Part shown: one piece after another, positions 56,204-63,978 of the stretch
Layout: every line of letters starts with the position of its first letter
Position numbering within the stretch: the stretch's first letter is position 1
Source of the DNA: Pseudomonas sp. 5P_3.1_Bac2
GTDB lineage: Bacteria; Pseudomonadota; Gammaproteobacteria; Pseudomonadales; Pseudomonadaceae
Direction: 5' to 3'
DNA: 64,000 nucleotides
Assembly: GCF_025465995.1 (NCBI RefSeq)
Contig: NZ_JANLNY010000006.1
Location: 1,054,001 to 1,118,000, forward strand
Made by a program: the position numbers and the translations under genes
The notes under the pieces: model-generated
What the model was told of the DNA's origin: nothing
Seen by the model: only the letters and a program-made list of their open reading frames with translations
The model's database searches: none

Positions 56204-57103
56204 ATGAGTTATCAAGGCAACAAAAATATGCCACCCATATACACCTTGGCTTATTTTGAAGCAGTCGCCCGACTCGGAAGCTTCACCCTGGCGGCAGACG
56301 AGTTATGTGTTACCCAAAGCGCTGTCAGTAAACAAATAAAAAGCCTTGAGCAAAACTTGCAATTTCCGCTGTTCGACCGACAGCAACGAGGCGTGGCTTT
56401 AACCAAAGCGGGGCAAGAGCTTTACGAGAGTACGCAACCGCTTTTAAACGCTCTAAGCGATACCGTAGCGCGCATAAAACGCTGGCAAGTGAGCAATGTG
56501 GTGAGCGTGATTTGCACTCAGGCAGTATCACACTATTGGCTATTTCCACGTCTGGTACTGTTCAATCAGGTTCGCCCGGACATTACAGTCAACATTGTGT
56601 CGACCAATGACATCAGTGCGGAGGCATGCTTAGGGCACGACTTTGGAATTCTTTACGGGAATGCAGCATGGCCGGGATTGCATGCTTGCAAACTGTTCGA
56701 TGAGGTTATATTTCCAATATGCAGCAGTAGCTTCCAGGCGCCGGAAATTATCAGCCCCGAACAAATACTGGCGCTGCGTTTAGTACAGCTTGATCCAAGA
56801 GCATGGAACTGGATGAACTGGAGCGACTGGTTTAAACACTTCAATGTTGCCTATCAGCCACCTGAAAACATATTGATTTACAACCAAGTGACCTTGGCCC
56901 TAAGCGCAAGCGCACAAGGTCTGGGGGTTGCGCTAGGTTGGGAGTTTATGGCGCGAGATTCTATTAGCAGCGGAATCATTAAGCAGCTAGGGCCCTTCGC
57001 TTATCACACGGGCAAAGCCGATTATCTCGTCTGCAATGCCTCAAAACCTCTTTCACCCGCTGCCGAAGTATTCAAAAATTGGGTGTTAAGTACGCTTCAG
57101 TAA
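56204..57103 (+). CDS. LysR-family regulator, GcvA-like
   Basis: The protein has 299 residues from the ATG at 56204; a GTG three codons upstream and an ATG at 56228 are alternatives. The helix-turn-helix reads SFTLAADELCVTQSAVSKQIKSLEQNL, with FDRQQRGVALTKAG next. The ligand domain (WNWMNWSDWFKHF, NQVTLALSASAQGLGVALGWEFM) is of the GcvA/AmpR branch. It is divergent from, and probably regulates, the oxidase-MFS-RidA operon. Confidence 0.92.
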   Translation: MSYQGNKNMPPIYTLAYFEAVARLGSFTLAADELCVTQSAVSKQIKSLEQNLQFPLFDRQQRGVALTKAGQELYESTQPLLNALSDTVARIKRWQVSNVVSVICTQAVSHYWLFPRLVLFNQVRPDITVNIVSTNDISAEACLGHDFGILYGNAAWPGLHACKLFDEVIFPICSSSFQAPEIISPEQILALRLVQLDPRAWNWMNWSDWFKHFNVAYQPPENILIYNQVTLALSASAQGLGVALGWEFMARDSISSGIIKQLGPFAYHTGKADYLVCNASKPLSPAAEVFKNWVLSTLQ

Positions 57104-57171
57104 CTCTGAAGGCTTATGCGTTACTCAATTCGATCTGTAACGGGAAGGGCTTTTGTAGAAGCTTTGCACAA

Positions 57172-57200
57172 CAAAAAAGGGTGACCCTTTCGGATCACCC
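57172..57200 (-). terminator. Terminator past the tRNA-Val 3' end
   Basis: The 9-bp stem GGGTGATCC/GGGTCACCC (one G-T pair, GAAA loop) is followed on the minus strand by TTTTTTG. It is the native terminator of a tRNA-Val gene of which only the 3' part remains. Confidence 0.75.
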
Positions 57201-57230
57201 TTCTAGACCGCCAGCAGAGCGGATTTTGTT

Positions 57231-57277
57231 TGGTAGGCACGATTGGACTCGAACCAACGACCCCCACCATGTCAAGA
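57231..57277 (-). other. tRNA-Val(GAC) 3' fragment, integration (att) site
   Basis: Minus-strand sequence from the anticodon loop CTTGACA through GTTGGTTCGAGTCCAATC to CGTGCCTACCA equals the 3' part of a Pseudomonas tRNA-Val(GAC), including encoded CCA. The 5' half is missing: beyond 57277 the sequence no longer pairs or resembles a tRNA. Islands and prophages that integrate into tRNA genes leave exactly such a 3' copy at one end. The adjoining native terminator shows that the chromosome lies to the left and the island to the right. No integrase is in the window. Confidence 0.82.
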
Positions 57278-57538
57278 TGGCAGCCAAATACCCATATCTA
57301 GTTGATTTTAAAGAAATTAGTTAGTTATTTATGCTTTACAAAAAGCCTTAAAACACCACGTAAAATCAATAACTTAGGCACTGTATTTTCCTACAGCTAA
57401 CGGGCTTTTCCCAAGCCTGCTGATACTGCGGCGGTACAACAATCCTGTAGCAGTAGCGTAGAGGTTGCGGCTCAAACATTGTCGATCCTGGCCCTTCTCG
57501 AGCACCGCTCCTTTTAGTGAAGCTCAGGTATATCAGTG

Positions 57539-58822
57539 CTACTGAGCCTTCACTTCCCACAGTTCATCCCACCTCGTTGTGTAGCTTTGGCTCATGAGTT
57601 CACGCCGCATCATCCAGTCAGCGGACGGTTTGATTCGCCCAGGGCGTAGCGTGCCGCGCCCGTACTTAGCGTTGATCTGATCGAGCACACCCATTACTCG
57701 ATCAGTAGTTGCCGGCTGCTCAACAGCAAACAGGTCACCGGTAAACTCGCCGCGCTGACGCAGATCGAGCAGCAGCACCTCGGCTTTGCTGTAGGCATAG
57801 CCCTCTTTGAATATTCGGTCCAAGCCTTGCATTGCGGCGGCGGTAATAACTCGCGTGTCATCGCTCGGGTAAGGCAGTTCGATCAGTGCGCCCTTGGAGT
57901 ACTTGGCTTCGTCCGGATTGAACATGCCAGTGCGAATCGACACCCGTACACGCCGGCACAATGAGCCCTGCGTGCGGAGTTTCTCGCACGCTCGAGCAGC
58001 GTAGGTTGCCGCGGCCTCCCTTATTGGCGGCAATTCATGCAGGCGTTTTCCGAACATCCTGCTGCAGCAGATTTCCTGCTTTGCAGGGACAGCCTCCTCA
58101 ATGTCTAAGCAGGGCGTGCCGCGCAACTCCCGCGCCGTCTTCTCCACCAGAACCGAAAACTGCTTACGCAGCGTCCACGCATCCGCCTGCGCCAAATCCC
58201 AGGCCGTCTTAATATTCATAGCCTCAAGATGAGCCGTCATCCGCCGGCCGATGCCCCACACCTCAGCCACCTCAATCGCCCGCAACAACTTATTGCGGCG
58301 CACCGGATCGCGGATATCTACCACCCCGCCCGTCTGCCGCTGCCAACGCTTCGCCGCATGATTGGCCAACTTAGCCAGCGTCTTAGTGCCCGCAATCCCA
58401 ACCCCTGTCGGGATACCCGTACACCGCAACACCTTCGCCCTAATGTCCCGGCCCAAGCGTTCGATAGAGCCCTCAGGCAAGCCCGACAACTCAGCAAAGG
58501 CCTCATCGATCGAATACACCTCAAGCGCCGGCACCATCGACTCAATCACCGACATCACCCGCTGACTCATATCCCCGTACAGCGCGTAATTGCTCGAAAA
58601 CGCCAAAATGCCATGGCGCTTCAAATCCACCTTAATCTGAAAATACGGCACCCCCATCTTCACAAACGGCTTCGCGTCCGCCGAGCGCGCAATCACACAC
58701 CCATCATTGTTAGATAGCACCACAATCGGCACCCGCGCCAAGTCCGGGCGAAACACCCGCTCACAGCTCGCGTAAAACGAATTGCAATCCACCAGAGCAA
58801 AAACCCGCTCACCCTGCGTCAT
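57539..58822 (-). CDS. umuC: DNA polymerase V catalytic subunit UmuC
   Basis: The protein has 427 residues from the ATG at 58822, overlapping the umuD stop by 14 bases. Y-family motifs are intact: [39 protein letters not shown] and [12 protein letters not shown] with the catalytic Asp/Glu pair, followed by the helix-hairpin-helix region and a C-terminal clamp-binding tail. It performs error-prone translesion synthesis after DNA damage. It is the first gene pair inside the island next to the tRNA-Val fragment, so it is likely an accessory copy. Confidence 0.95.
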   Translation of the reverse strand: MTQGERVFALVDCNSFYASCERVFRPDLARVPIVVLSNNDGCVIARSADAKPFVKMGVPYFQIKVDLKRHGILAFSSNYALYGDMSQRVMSVIESMVPALEVYSIDEAFAELSGLPEGSIERLGRDIRAKVLRCTGIPTGVGIAGTKTLAKLANHAAKRWQRQTGGVVDIRDPVRRNKLLRAIEVAEVWGIGRRMTAHLEAMNIKTAWDLAQADAWTLRKQFSVLVEKTARELRGTPCLDIEEAVPAKQEICCSRMFGKRLHELPPIREAAATYAARACEKLRTQGSLCRRVRVSIRTGMFNPDEAKYSKGALIELPYPSDDTRVITAAAMQGLDRIFKEGYAYSKAEVLLLDLRQRGEFTGDLFAVEQPATTDRVMGVLDQINAKYGRGTLRPGRIKPSADWMMRRELMSQSYTTRWDELWEVKAQ

Positions 58823-59240
58823 GGCAACGCACACTAAACCGCACCACTCCCCACACACACAGCTCATCCCCTTCCAACACATAACGCGGCGGATAAACCG
58901 GATTCTCCGAGCGCAACACCACCTGCGCCCCGTCCCTGCACAATCGCTTCACCAACGGCTCATTATTCAGCGCCGCAATCACCACATCGCCCTGGCGCGC
59001 CTCCCGCGAGCGATCCACCACCAACAAATCCCCATCAAAAATCCCAGCCCCAACCATGCTGTCGCCCGCCACCTTCACCACATACGAATGCGGCGCCCGC
59101 AGATCGAACAACTCATCCAGGGAAATCTCATGCTCCAAATGATCCTGAGCAGGGCTCGGGAAACCCGCAGGCACCCGAAACAAAAAAAACGGCAAGCGCA
59201 CCCCTCCATTGGTTGGCCGCCCTAAAAGCTTAAAAGTCAT
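58809..59240 (-). CDS. umuD: UmuD-like S24 peptidase
   Basis: The protein has 143 residues from the ATG at 59240 ([13 protein letters not shown]); longer frames upstream cross the SOS box and are excluded. The cleavage site Ala-Gly lies in RVPAGFPSP, the nucleophile in [13 protein letters not shown] and the Lys in NEPLVKRL. RecA-triggered self-cleavage gives UmuD', the partner of UmuC. It lies 13 bases from a LexA box. Confidence 0.94.
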   Translation of the reverse strand: MTFKLLGRPTNGGVRLPFFLFRVPAGFPSPAQDHLEHEISLDELFDLRAPHSYVVKVAGDSMVGAGIFDGDLLVVDRSREARQGDVVIAALNNEPLVKRLCRDGAQVVLRSENPVYPPRYVLEGDELCVWGVVRFSVRCHDAG

Positions 59241-59252
59241 AAGCATACCGAA

Positions 59253-59272
59253 TACTGTACATGCGTACAGTA
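59253..59272 (-). promoter_or_regulatory. LexA (SOS) box upstream of umuD
   Basis: The near-perfect palindrome TACTGTACATGCGTACAGTA contains the consensus CTG-N10-CAG. It lies 13 bases before the umuD ATG, so LexA would block umuDC transcription until DNA damage. Confidence 0.9.
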
Positions 59273-59489
59273 GACCACGCCCCGTCGTAGAAATGAAGCC
59301 ACCAGCCGACCAAACAGCACACCGCAAACGCCCGTGAACCGGGGCCATCCGGCACAAAAAATGCCCGCCAAGGCTCTAGCGCGCGGCAAAATCTGACCTA
59401 CAACATTGCCCACCCACACAAAGCCCGGGCAGAATCAAAGACTAAGGAGACCCCAACAGGGCATTCAATAAAAGACATGGAAAGCAGCT

Positions 59490-60728
59490 ATGGAAAAGCG
59501 CACCGCGCCAACCTATGAATTCGACGGAGCTTGGCAGGCAGACTCAGACTGGAAGGTCGATAGCCTCAGCAACTTCGAAACCAGGGCCCGAAACACGACC
59601 CAAGACACCCTAACCCATCTAAAGTCCAACAACGGCGGAGCATCATTTGCGGCCTGGAACCAAGCCTCCGCCACAGCTGAAAAAACTGCCCCCCAAACAG
59701 ACCTGCTCAAAAGCCCAGCGCCCCAATCGCCCGGCTTCTATGTCATACAACAAAGCATGAGCGGCGATCAGGTCATCGCCAAACTGTTTACCGACCCACC
59801 AACCCCAAACATCCTCACCCGCATCAAATCGCTGAACCCCACATTCAGCCAAGGCTACAAAGCAGGGGAAATACTCGTACTAGGCAACCTCATCAACCCC
59901 ACCGCGTGCTTGCGCGAAGAGGCGGACCTCATGGCTGCCGCCGCCCAGGTACGCACCGCCCTAGCCCCCCTTAGCGAAACTGAAGCCAACTTCATGGTGC
60001 AACACCAGGCAGAAATAAGCCTCATGATCGATGGCGCTAGCCAATCGCTTGGCATCACAAAAGACGTCCTAGATAAAGGGCTCCAACAGATACAAAGCAC
60101 ATTGCGCGACATTGAATACCTGCATCAGCGCGAATTCACCGCCCACGGTCACCTACAAAGCCAACAATTCTTTGCCACACGCCAACAACTACTGCGCCAA
60201 CTCGACAGCCAACTCAAAGCTACATTTCTCGGCAAACAGCTGGGCCTAGGTAGCTACCACACCCTCCGCCAAGACCTAGGCATATCCACCAAAAGCCTAG
60301 TGCACCACTGGAGCCGCAGCGGCGCACCAGGGCAAATCCCCGGCTACGCCACCCACATGACCGAAGTCTCAAAAGCAGCAAAATTCCTCAAAGCCGGTGG
60401 TTATATCGGCCTTGCTCTCGGTGGAACTGCTTCTAGCCTAAAGGTTCAGGAGGTGTGCCAAGCAGGAGATGCCCAGGCTTGCCAGAAAATCCGTTTTACA
60501 GAGACCGGGAGTTTTGCCGGTGGCATAGCGCTTGGAACGGCCGCTGTGCCGCTCGCATCCCGGTTTTTAGCTGGGCCAATCTGTGTGGCGATCGGGGTCG
60601 GATCGGCAGGCGTCGGGGGTGTGGCCTGCGCCTTACTGGTAATTGGCGCTGCCTCTTATGGAGCGGGCCGACTGGGCGGCGATGGCGGAGAGGTAGCTGG
60701 CGAACTTTTGTATGAGGGTACACGATGA
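59490..60728 (+). CDS. Predicted LysM / pore-forming antibacterial effector
   Basis: The protein has 412 residues. Residues about 82-133 look like a LysM-type module (FYVIQQSMSGDQVIAKLF, NPTFSQGYKAGEILVLGN). A long helical, Gln-rich middle follows (about 140-260). The C-terminal 110 residues are Gly/Ala-rich hydrophobic segments (GGYIGLALGGTASSLK, SFAGGIALGTAAVPLASRFL, ICVAIGVGSAGVGG) with two Cys in VCQAGDAQACQK. There is no signal peptide. It overlaps by ATGA a small membrane protein. This layout matches type VI-associated or bacteriocin-like membrane-active toxins with immunity partners. The toxin role is inference; the GGAAAG before the ATG supports the start. Confidence 0.65.
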   Translation: MEKRTAPTYEFDGAWQADSDWKVDSLSNFETRARNTTQDTLTHLKSNNGGASFAAWNQASATAEKTAPQTDLLKSPAPQSPGFYVIQQSMSGDQVIAKLFTDPPTPNILTRIKSLNPTFSQGYKAGEILVLGNLINPTACLREEADLMAAAAQVRTALAPLSETEANFMVQHQAEISLMIDGASQSLGITKDVLDKGLQQIQSTLRDIEYLHQREFTAHGHLQSQQFFATRQQLLRQLDSQLKATFLGKQLGLGSYHTLRQDLGISTKSLVHHWSRSGAPGQIPGYATHMTEVSKAAKFLKAGGYIGLALGGTASSLKVQEVCQAGDAQACQKIRFTETGSFAGGIALGTAAVPLASRFLAGPICVAIGVGSAGVGGVACALLVIGAASYGAGRLGGDGGEVAGELLYEGTR

Positions 60729-61114
60729 GCTGGTTCTGGAATTCGTGGTGGCCATTCACCCTGCTGGTCACCCCTTTTTTCATTGCAATTTCCGGTCAGG
60801 CGCTGACTGTGTACATGGTTTATCACGACCTTGAGCGTGTAAGGGATACGTTCCCGAATAGCCAGCTCATACGAAACCAGATGAAAATGTGGTCCGGCGC
60901 TGGGTTCACAGCCAGGTACATGCAGCTGAACGTAATCTGCGGGGCAATCTGCCTACAACGATATTACGTTAAGCGCGGCCAAGTTAACCTTTCCGAGATG
61001 GCCAAGGTCCCAGCCGGGGTACGCGCGCGCGCGCGATGGTCTTCTACCCTGCTGGCCGTGGCAATTGTCTGGTTTGCCATTGCTGTCCTGGCAATAAAGC
61101 ATTTCAAACCCTAG
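60725..61114 (+). CDS. Putative inner-membrane immunity protein
   Basis: The protein has 129 residues with two or three membrane helices (WWPFTLLVTPFFIAISGQA at the N-terminus, STLLAVAIVWFAIAVLAI at the C-terminus) and a basic cytoplasmic middle. It is coupled to the upstream gene by an ATGA overlap. Small multi-pass proteins directly after membrane-active toxins are usually their immunity factors. I do not recognise a named family. Confidence 0.6.
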   Translation: MSWFWNSWWPFTLLVTPFFIAISGQALTVYMVYHDLERVRDTFPNSQLIRNQMKMWSGAGFTARYMQLNVICGAICLQRYYVKRGQVNLSEMAKVPAGVRARARWSSTLLAVAIVWFAIAVLAIKHFKP

Positions 61115-61238
61115 CCGGTTCATTTCGCGCTTGAGTGCCCTAGCATTAGTTGATCTATACCGAGCGCTGAGGGGCGCATGGGCCTATATCCGCTCATTTA
61201 TGATCGGCTGGGCGATCAGAATTTTTACCTGAGAGAGC

Positions 61239-61267
61239 TTGACTAATAGGACAACGATACCCAAAAT
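61239..61267 (+). promoter_or_regulatory. Sigma-70-type promoter of the RNA candidate
   Basis: TTGACT (61239-61244) and CAAAAT (61262-61267) are separated by 17 bases. Transcription would start near 61274, immediately before the first hairpin of the RNA candidate. Confidence 0.5.
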
Positions 61268-61273
61268 TCACAT

Positions 61274-61368
61274 TGCAACCGTGAACGGTTGAAAGCTACG
61301 TCGGTTAAGTCCGACGTTAAATACTGCGAAAGCAGACCACAGCCACCTTAGGTGGCTGTTTTTGTTTT
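61274..61368 (+). ncRNA. Compact structured RNA candidate, about 95 nt
   Basis: Four hairpins follow one another: CAACCG-TGAA-CGGTTG (61276-61291), ACGTCGG-N6-CCGACGT (61298-61317), CTGC-GAAA-GCAG (61324-61335) and CAGCCACC-TTA-GGTGGCTG (61340-61358), the last followed by TTTTTGTTTT. A promoter with 17-base spacing lies just upstream. No reading frame is present. The unit ends 11 bases before the DUF3800 gene. The family is unknown to me. Confidence 0.6.
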
Positions 61369-61378
61369 AGGGGTTACG

Positions 61379-62212
61379 ATGCACATTTGCTACATAGACG
61401 AATCTGGAGATTCGCAGCAGGTAAACAGCGCCACCCACAATCAACAACCAATGCTCGTGATTGCAGGACTATTTGTAGATGCGGGCTGCATTAATCGACT
61501 GACCGAAGACTTCATTCGGCTCAAGAGAAAATACTACCCGAAGCGTTTTGCAACCGTCCATCATGCGCTTGACGTGCTCTTAACAGAAATCAAAGGCTCC
61601 GATATTCGGACAGATATCCGGAAAAACCCTGTAAACAGTCCAATAACCCAGCATCACTTCCGTTTTCTGGATGAAGTACTTGCGATCTGCAAAGCCCAGA
61701 ACGTGAAACTAGTATCTCGTATTTGGGTTAAATCCTACGGTCAACATCTGAATGACAAATCCGTTTATTCGATTTCAGCCCAAAACATAGCGAAGCGCTT
61801 TCAACACTACCTCATAGAACAAAGCTCCCGTGGAATGATCATTGCCGACTTTCGTGATCCCGTCCGGAACCGCTATGTAGCTCATTCAGTTTTCACGCAG
61901 AAGCACAAACTCGGTAACGGCGGAGATGCCTATCCTTCAATTGAGGAGACAGCTGTATTCGGCATTAGCGACAACCACGCCTGCCTACAGATCACCGACC
62001 TAATCTGCTCTAGCCTGCTTGCTCCAATCGCTGGGCGAGCGGTATGCAACGGCCCTTTTAATAATGTCCATACGCATGCGCATTACGACGCCATTGCACA
62101 GCGGTACACAAAGCGTATTCGTGCAATGCAATTCAACTGCTCCTATGACGGCCAGCGTTTATGGGGCGTAACTGTTAAAGACCCACACCAACGTAAAACT
62201 ACGATTTTCTGA
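61379..62212 (+). CDS. DUF3800 protein
   Basis: The protein has 277 residues from the ATG at 61379, preceded by AGGGG; an in-frame start at 61352 lies inside the terminator. The DUF3800 hallmark is at the N-terminus (MHICYIDESGD), with LVIAGLFVD, IIADFRDP and the C-terminal DNHACLQITDLICSS (Asp in QITDL). The fold is thought to be RNase-H-like and the proteins are common on mobile and defence-related islands. Its activity is not established. It sits directly after the structured RNA candidate. Confidence 0.85.
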   Translation: MHICYIDESGDSQQVNSATHNQQPMLVIAGLFVDAGCINRLTEDFIRLKRKYYPKRFATVHHALDVLLTEIKGSDIRTDIRKNPVNSPITQHHFRFLDEVLAICKAQNVKLVSRIWVKSYGQHLNDKSVYSISAQNIAKRFQHYLIEQSSRGMIIADFRDPVRNRYVAHSVFTQKHKLGNGGDAYPSIEETAVFGISDNHACLQITDLICSSLLAPIAGRAVCNGPFNNVHTHAHYDAIAQRYTKRIRAMQFNCSYDGQRLWGVTVKDPHQRKTTIF

Positions 62213-62300
62213 AACTAACTGACTGACGTCGGGTACACAAAAAAGGCCCGGTACCGCGAAATGCCTGCGATAACGGTCCTCCTTACTGCCAATATCAAAC

Positions 62301-62560
62301 CTAAACTGCCTTCACCTTCCAAAGCTGATCCCACCTAGTGGTATAGCTCGGACTCAACATCTCGCGCCTCATCCCCCAGGCCGGCGCCAGTGGCACCCCA
62401 GCCTGGCGCAACGTGCCGCGCCCCCCGCTTAGCGTTAATCTGATCGAGCACGTCCATCACCTGCTCAGCCACCACAGGCTGGGTCTCGGCAAACATGTAG
62501 TCGGTGAACTCGCCGCGCTGGCGTAGATCCATCAGCAGGTTCTCAGCCTTGGCGTAAGCG
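62301..62560 (-). pseudogene. umuC: umuC C-terminal remnant with frameshift
   Basis: Minus-strand sequence encodes [28 protein letters not shown] and, after a frame change, GRGTLRQAG and SPSYTTRWDQLWKVKAV, ending at a TAG (62301). This parallels the C-terminal 85 residues of the intact UmuC at 57539, but with many substitutions, so it comes from a second umuC lineage. The frame breaks at a run of six C on the plus strand (62421-62426); removing one base restores it. The N-terminal 340 residues are absent. Confidence 0.85.
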
Positions 62561-62683
62561 GCTACTAGTGAACTTGTCATAGACATACAAACCAGCACAA
62601 TTTAATGTCGAACTTGGTCGTGAGAAGTATAAATTTCACACCACACAGTGGGATTAGAAGTTAAATTTTCTAAGGATTTAGAC

Positions 62684-63364
62684 ATGCCGGCACAGCTCGA
62701 CGAAGCCGAGAAGCAAATTCTCGCAGCTTTACTCGCAGACTTTTCAGAGCGCGGACTCGCTGCTAACGACCTGAAAAAAAAATATGAAGGCCCCCGAGTT
62801 GCTGACCTGAGTGCAGTGATCTGCGCTTCAGGAGACATATCGACAGTTGATTTTGATTTGGCTTTCTCCGATCTTGAAAAACGGGAATTCATAAGAACAG
62901 GGCCGTTTGCACCTTACCAGGATAAGCCTTCTAGCGGCTTTGTAATGATGGGAGGCTATAGTAAAAGAGAGTATTGCAGCCTGTCTGAACTAGGGTACAA
63001 AGCGGCTAGACAACCCCCTAACCGCCCGGCCAGAACACCGAGTATCACAAATCACCTCACTATCTCAGGAGGCCAATTCTCTAACGTACAGCTAGCAGCT
63101 GGTAATAATATCTCTCAAAATCTTGATATTTCCACTGACCATGAAATCGTTAGCCAGCTAATTGAGCTACTCGAGAACAATGGACATTCAGTCTCTGCCG
63201 AACAACGTATTAATTTGGTATTAGCAGTAGAAGAGGCAAAAGATGGTAATGGTAAACAAGCGAAGAACGTACTTGAAAAAGTTTGTGGTCCAGCATGGGG
63301 AGCAATGCAACCGATTATCTGGCCGATATTTGGCGAGCTTCTAAAGAAAAGTCTTGGTATATAA
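62684..63364 (+). CDS. Winged-helix-like protein of unknown function
   Basis: The protein has 226 residues from the ATG at 62684 (AAGGA 7 bases upstream); a GTG at 62648 is less likely. Residues about 1-100 look like a winged helix (ILAALLADFSERGLAANDLKKKYEG, DFDLAFSDLEKREFI, ELGYKAARQ). A Pro-rich linker leads to TNHLTISGGQFSNVQLAAGN, a short beta-type signature seen in some phage-resistance proteins, and then a helical tail ending in a hydrophobic patch (PAWGAMQPIIWPIFGELL). The base composition is lower in GC than in the core genes. No named family is recognised; a defence role is only suggested by the context. Confidence 0.6.
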   Translation: MPAQLDEAEKQILAALLADFSERGLAANDLKKKYEGPRVADLSAVICASGDISTVDFDLAFSDLEKREFIRTGPFAPYQDKPSSGFVMMGGYSKREYCSLSELGYKAARQPPNRPARTPSITNHLTISGGQFSNVQLAAGNNISQNLDISTDHEIVSQLIELLENNGHSVSAEQRINLVLAVEEAKDGNGKQAKNVLEKVCGPAWGAMQPIIWPIFGELLKKSLGI

Positions 63365-63846
63365 GTAGAGTCATCGGTTAATTATGTTGAATAGTGGTTT
63401 AAGGTCAACACCACCGTGGGCAATGTGCGAAACAAAGGACCAGAACTGATTAAACCTGTGATACCCGCCAGCAAATGAAGCCCCATAGGGGGCTCCATTT
63501 TTATCGCATTTAAAACAAGGTCAATTGACCAGGATGAGAACGCCAGTGCTGGCATACATTTTCCCACCGACCAAGCCGGTAACGAAAATAGCGATGCACA
63601 AAAACGCTCTTCATAGTCGAGTAAGCCATGGCAGGCCCTCCCCTAGAAGGGTTAGAAGGTTTTCGCTTGCCCTGATCTGAGACCACAACTACACTGCTGA
63701 CGTCTTCCCCAAGACATCTGTATAGGAATCAGGGTGGTTAGGTAGACCCTCATTCACCTCACCAAGGCTCAAGAAGTGTTAGAAGCACTTCTTGAGCTTT
63801 TTTGCTTCTGCATCCTCGCTAGTCTAGGAATTGCAGTGTGCATGGT
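63365..63846. other. Right-end intergenic region
   Basis: No supported gene is seen. Features inside are a hairpin with T-run at 63478-63502 (GAAGCCCCATAGGGGGCTCC, then ATTTTTAT), likely the terminator of the 62684 gene, the 12-base palindrome GGTCAATTGACC (63519-63530), and the RNA candidate at 63702-63803. Confidence 0.45.
63702..63803 (+). ncRNA. Second small RNA candidate with strong terminator
   Basis: A possible promoter (TTGCCC at 63667, 17 bases, TACACT at 63690) is followed by GTCTT-CCCC-AAGAC (63702-63715), AGGGT-N10-ACCCT (63731-63750) and a strong terminator, CTCAAGAAGTG/CACTTCTTGAG (63768-63796) with CTTTTTT. No reading frame with an RBS covers it. The promoter match is weak, so it could be only the end of a longer transcript. 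Confidence 0.4.
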
Positions 63847-63978
63847 TTAGCAACGGACCAAGAAGCACCAGGCTTCATGACCGTATTCCCATGCGTCGAG
63901 TACGCGCTGCGAGTTCTTCACCCGACGGTATCGGCAGAAAACCCAACGGAACCCTTTAGGGGCTGGTTTTTTAGGCAT
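63847..63978 (-). CDS. Small protein, 43 residues
   Basis: The frame runs from the ATG at 63978 to TAA (63849-63847): MPKKPAPKGFRWVFCRYRRV, then KNSQRVLDAWEYGHEAWCFL and VRC. A strong AAGGAGGTGA lies upstream (63988-63997), though it is better spaced for a second ATG at 63983 that would give only a 4-residue leader (MEDA) overlapping this start. Small proteins ending LDA-x-YG-EAW-F recur in Pseudomonas accessory regions. The function is unknown. Confidence 0.6.
   Translation of the reverse strand: MPKKPAPKGFRWVFCRYRRVKNSQRVLDAWEYGHEAWCFLVRC

Noticed and set aside
57231..57310. Complete tRNA-Val gene
   Set aside because: Only the anticodon loop through CCA matches; no D arm or 5' acceptor strand can be formed from the flanking sequence.
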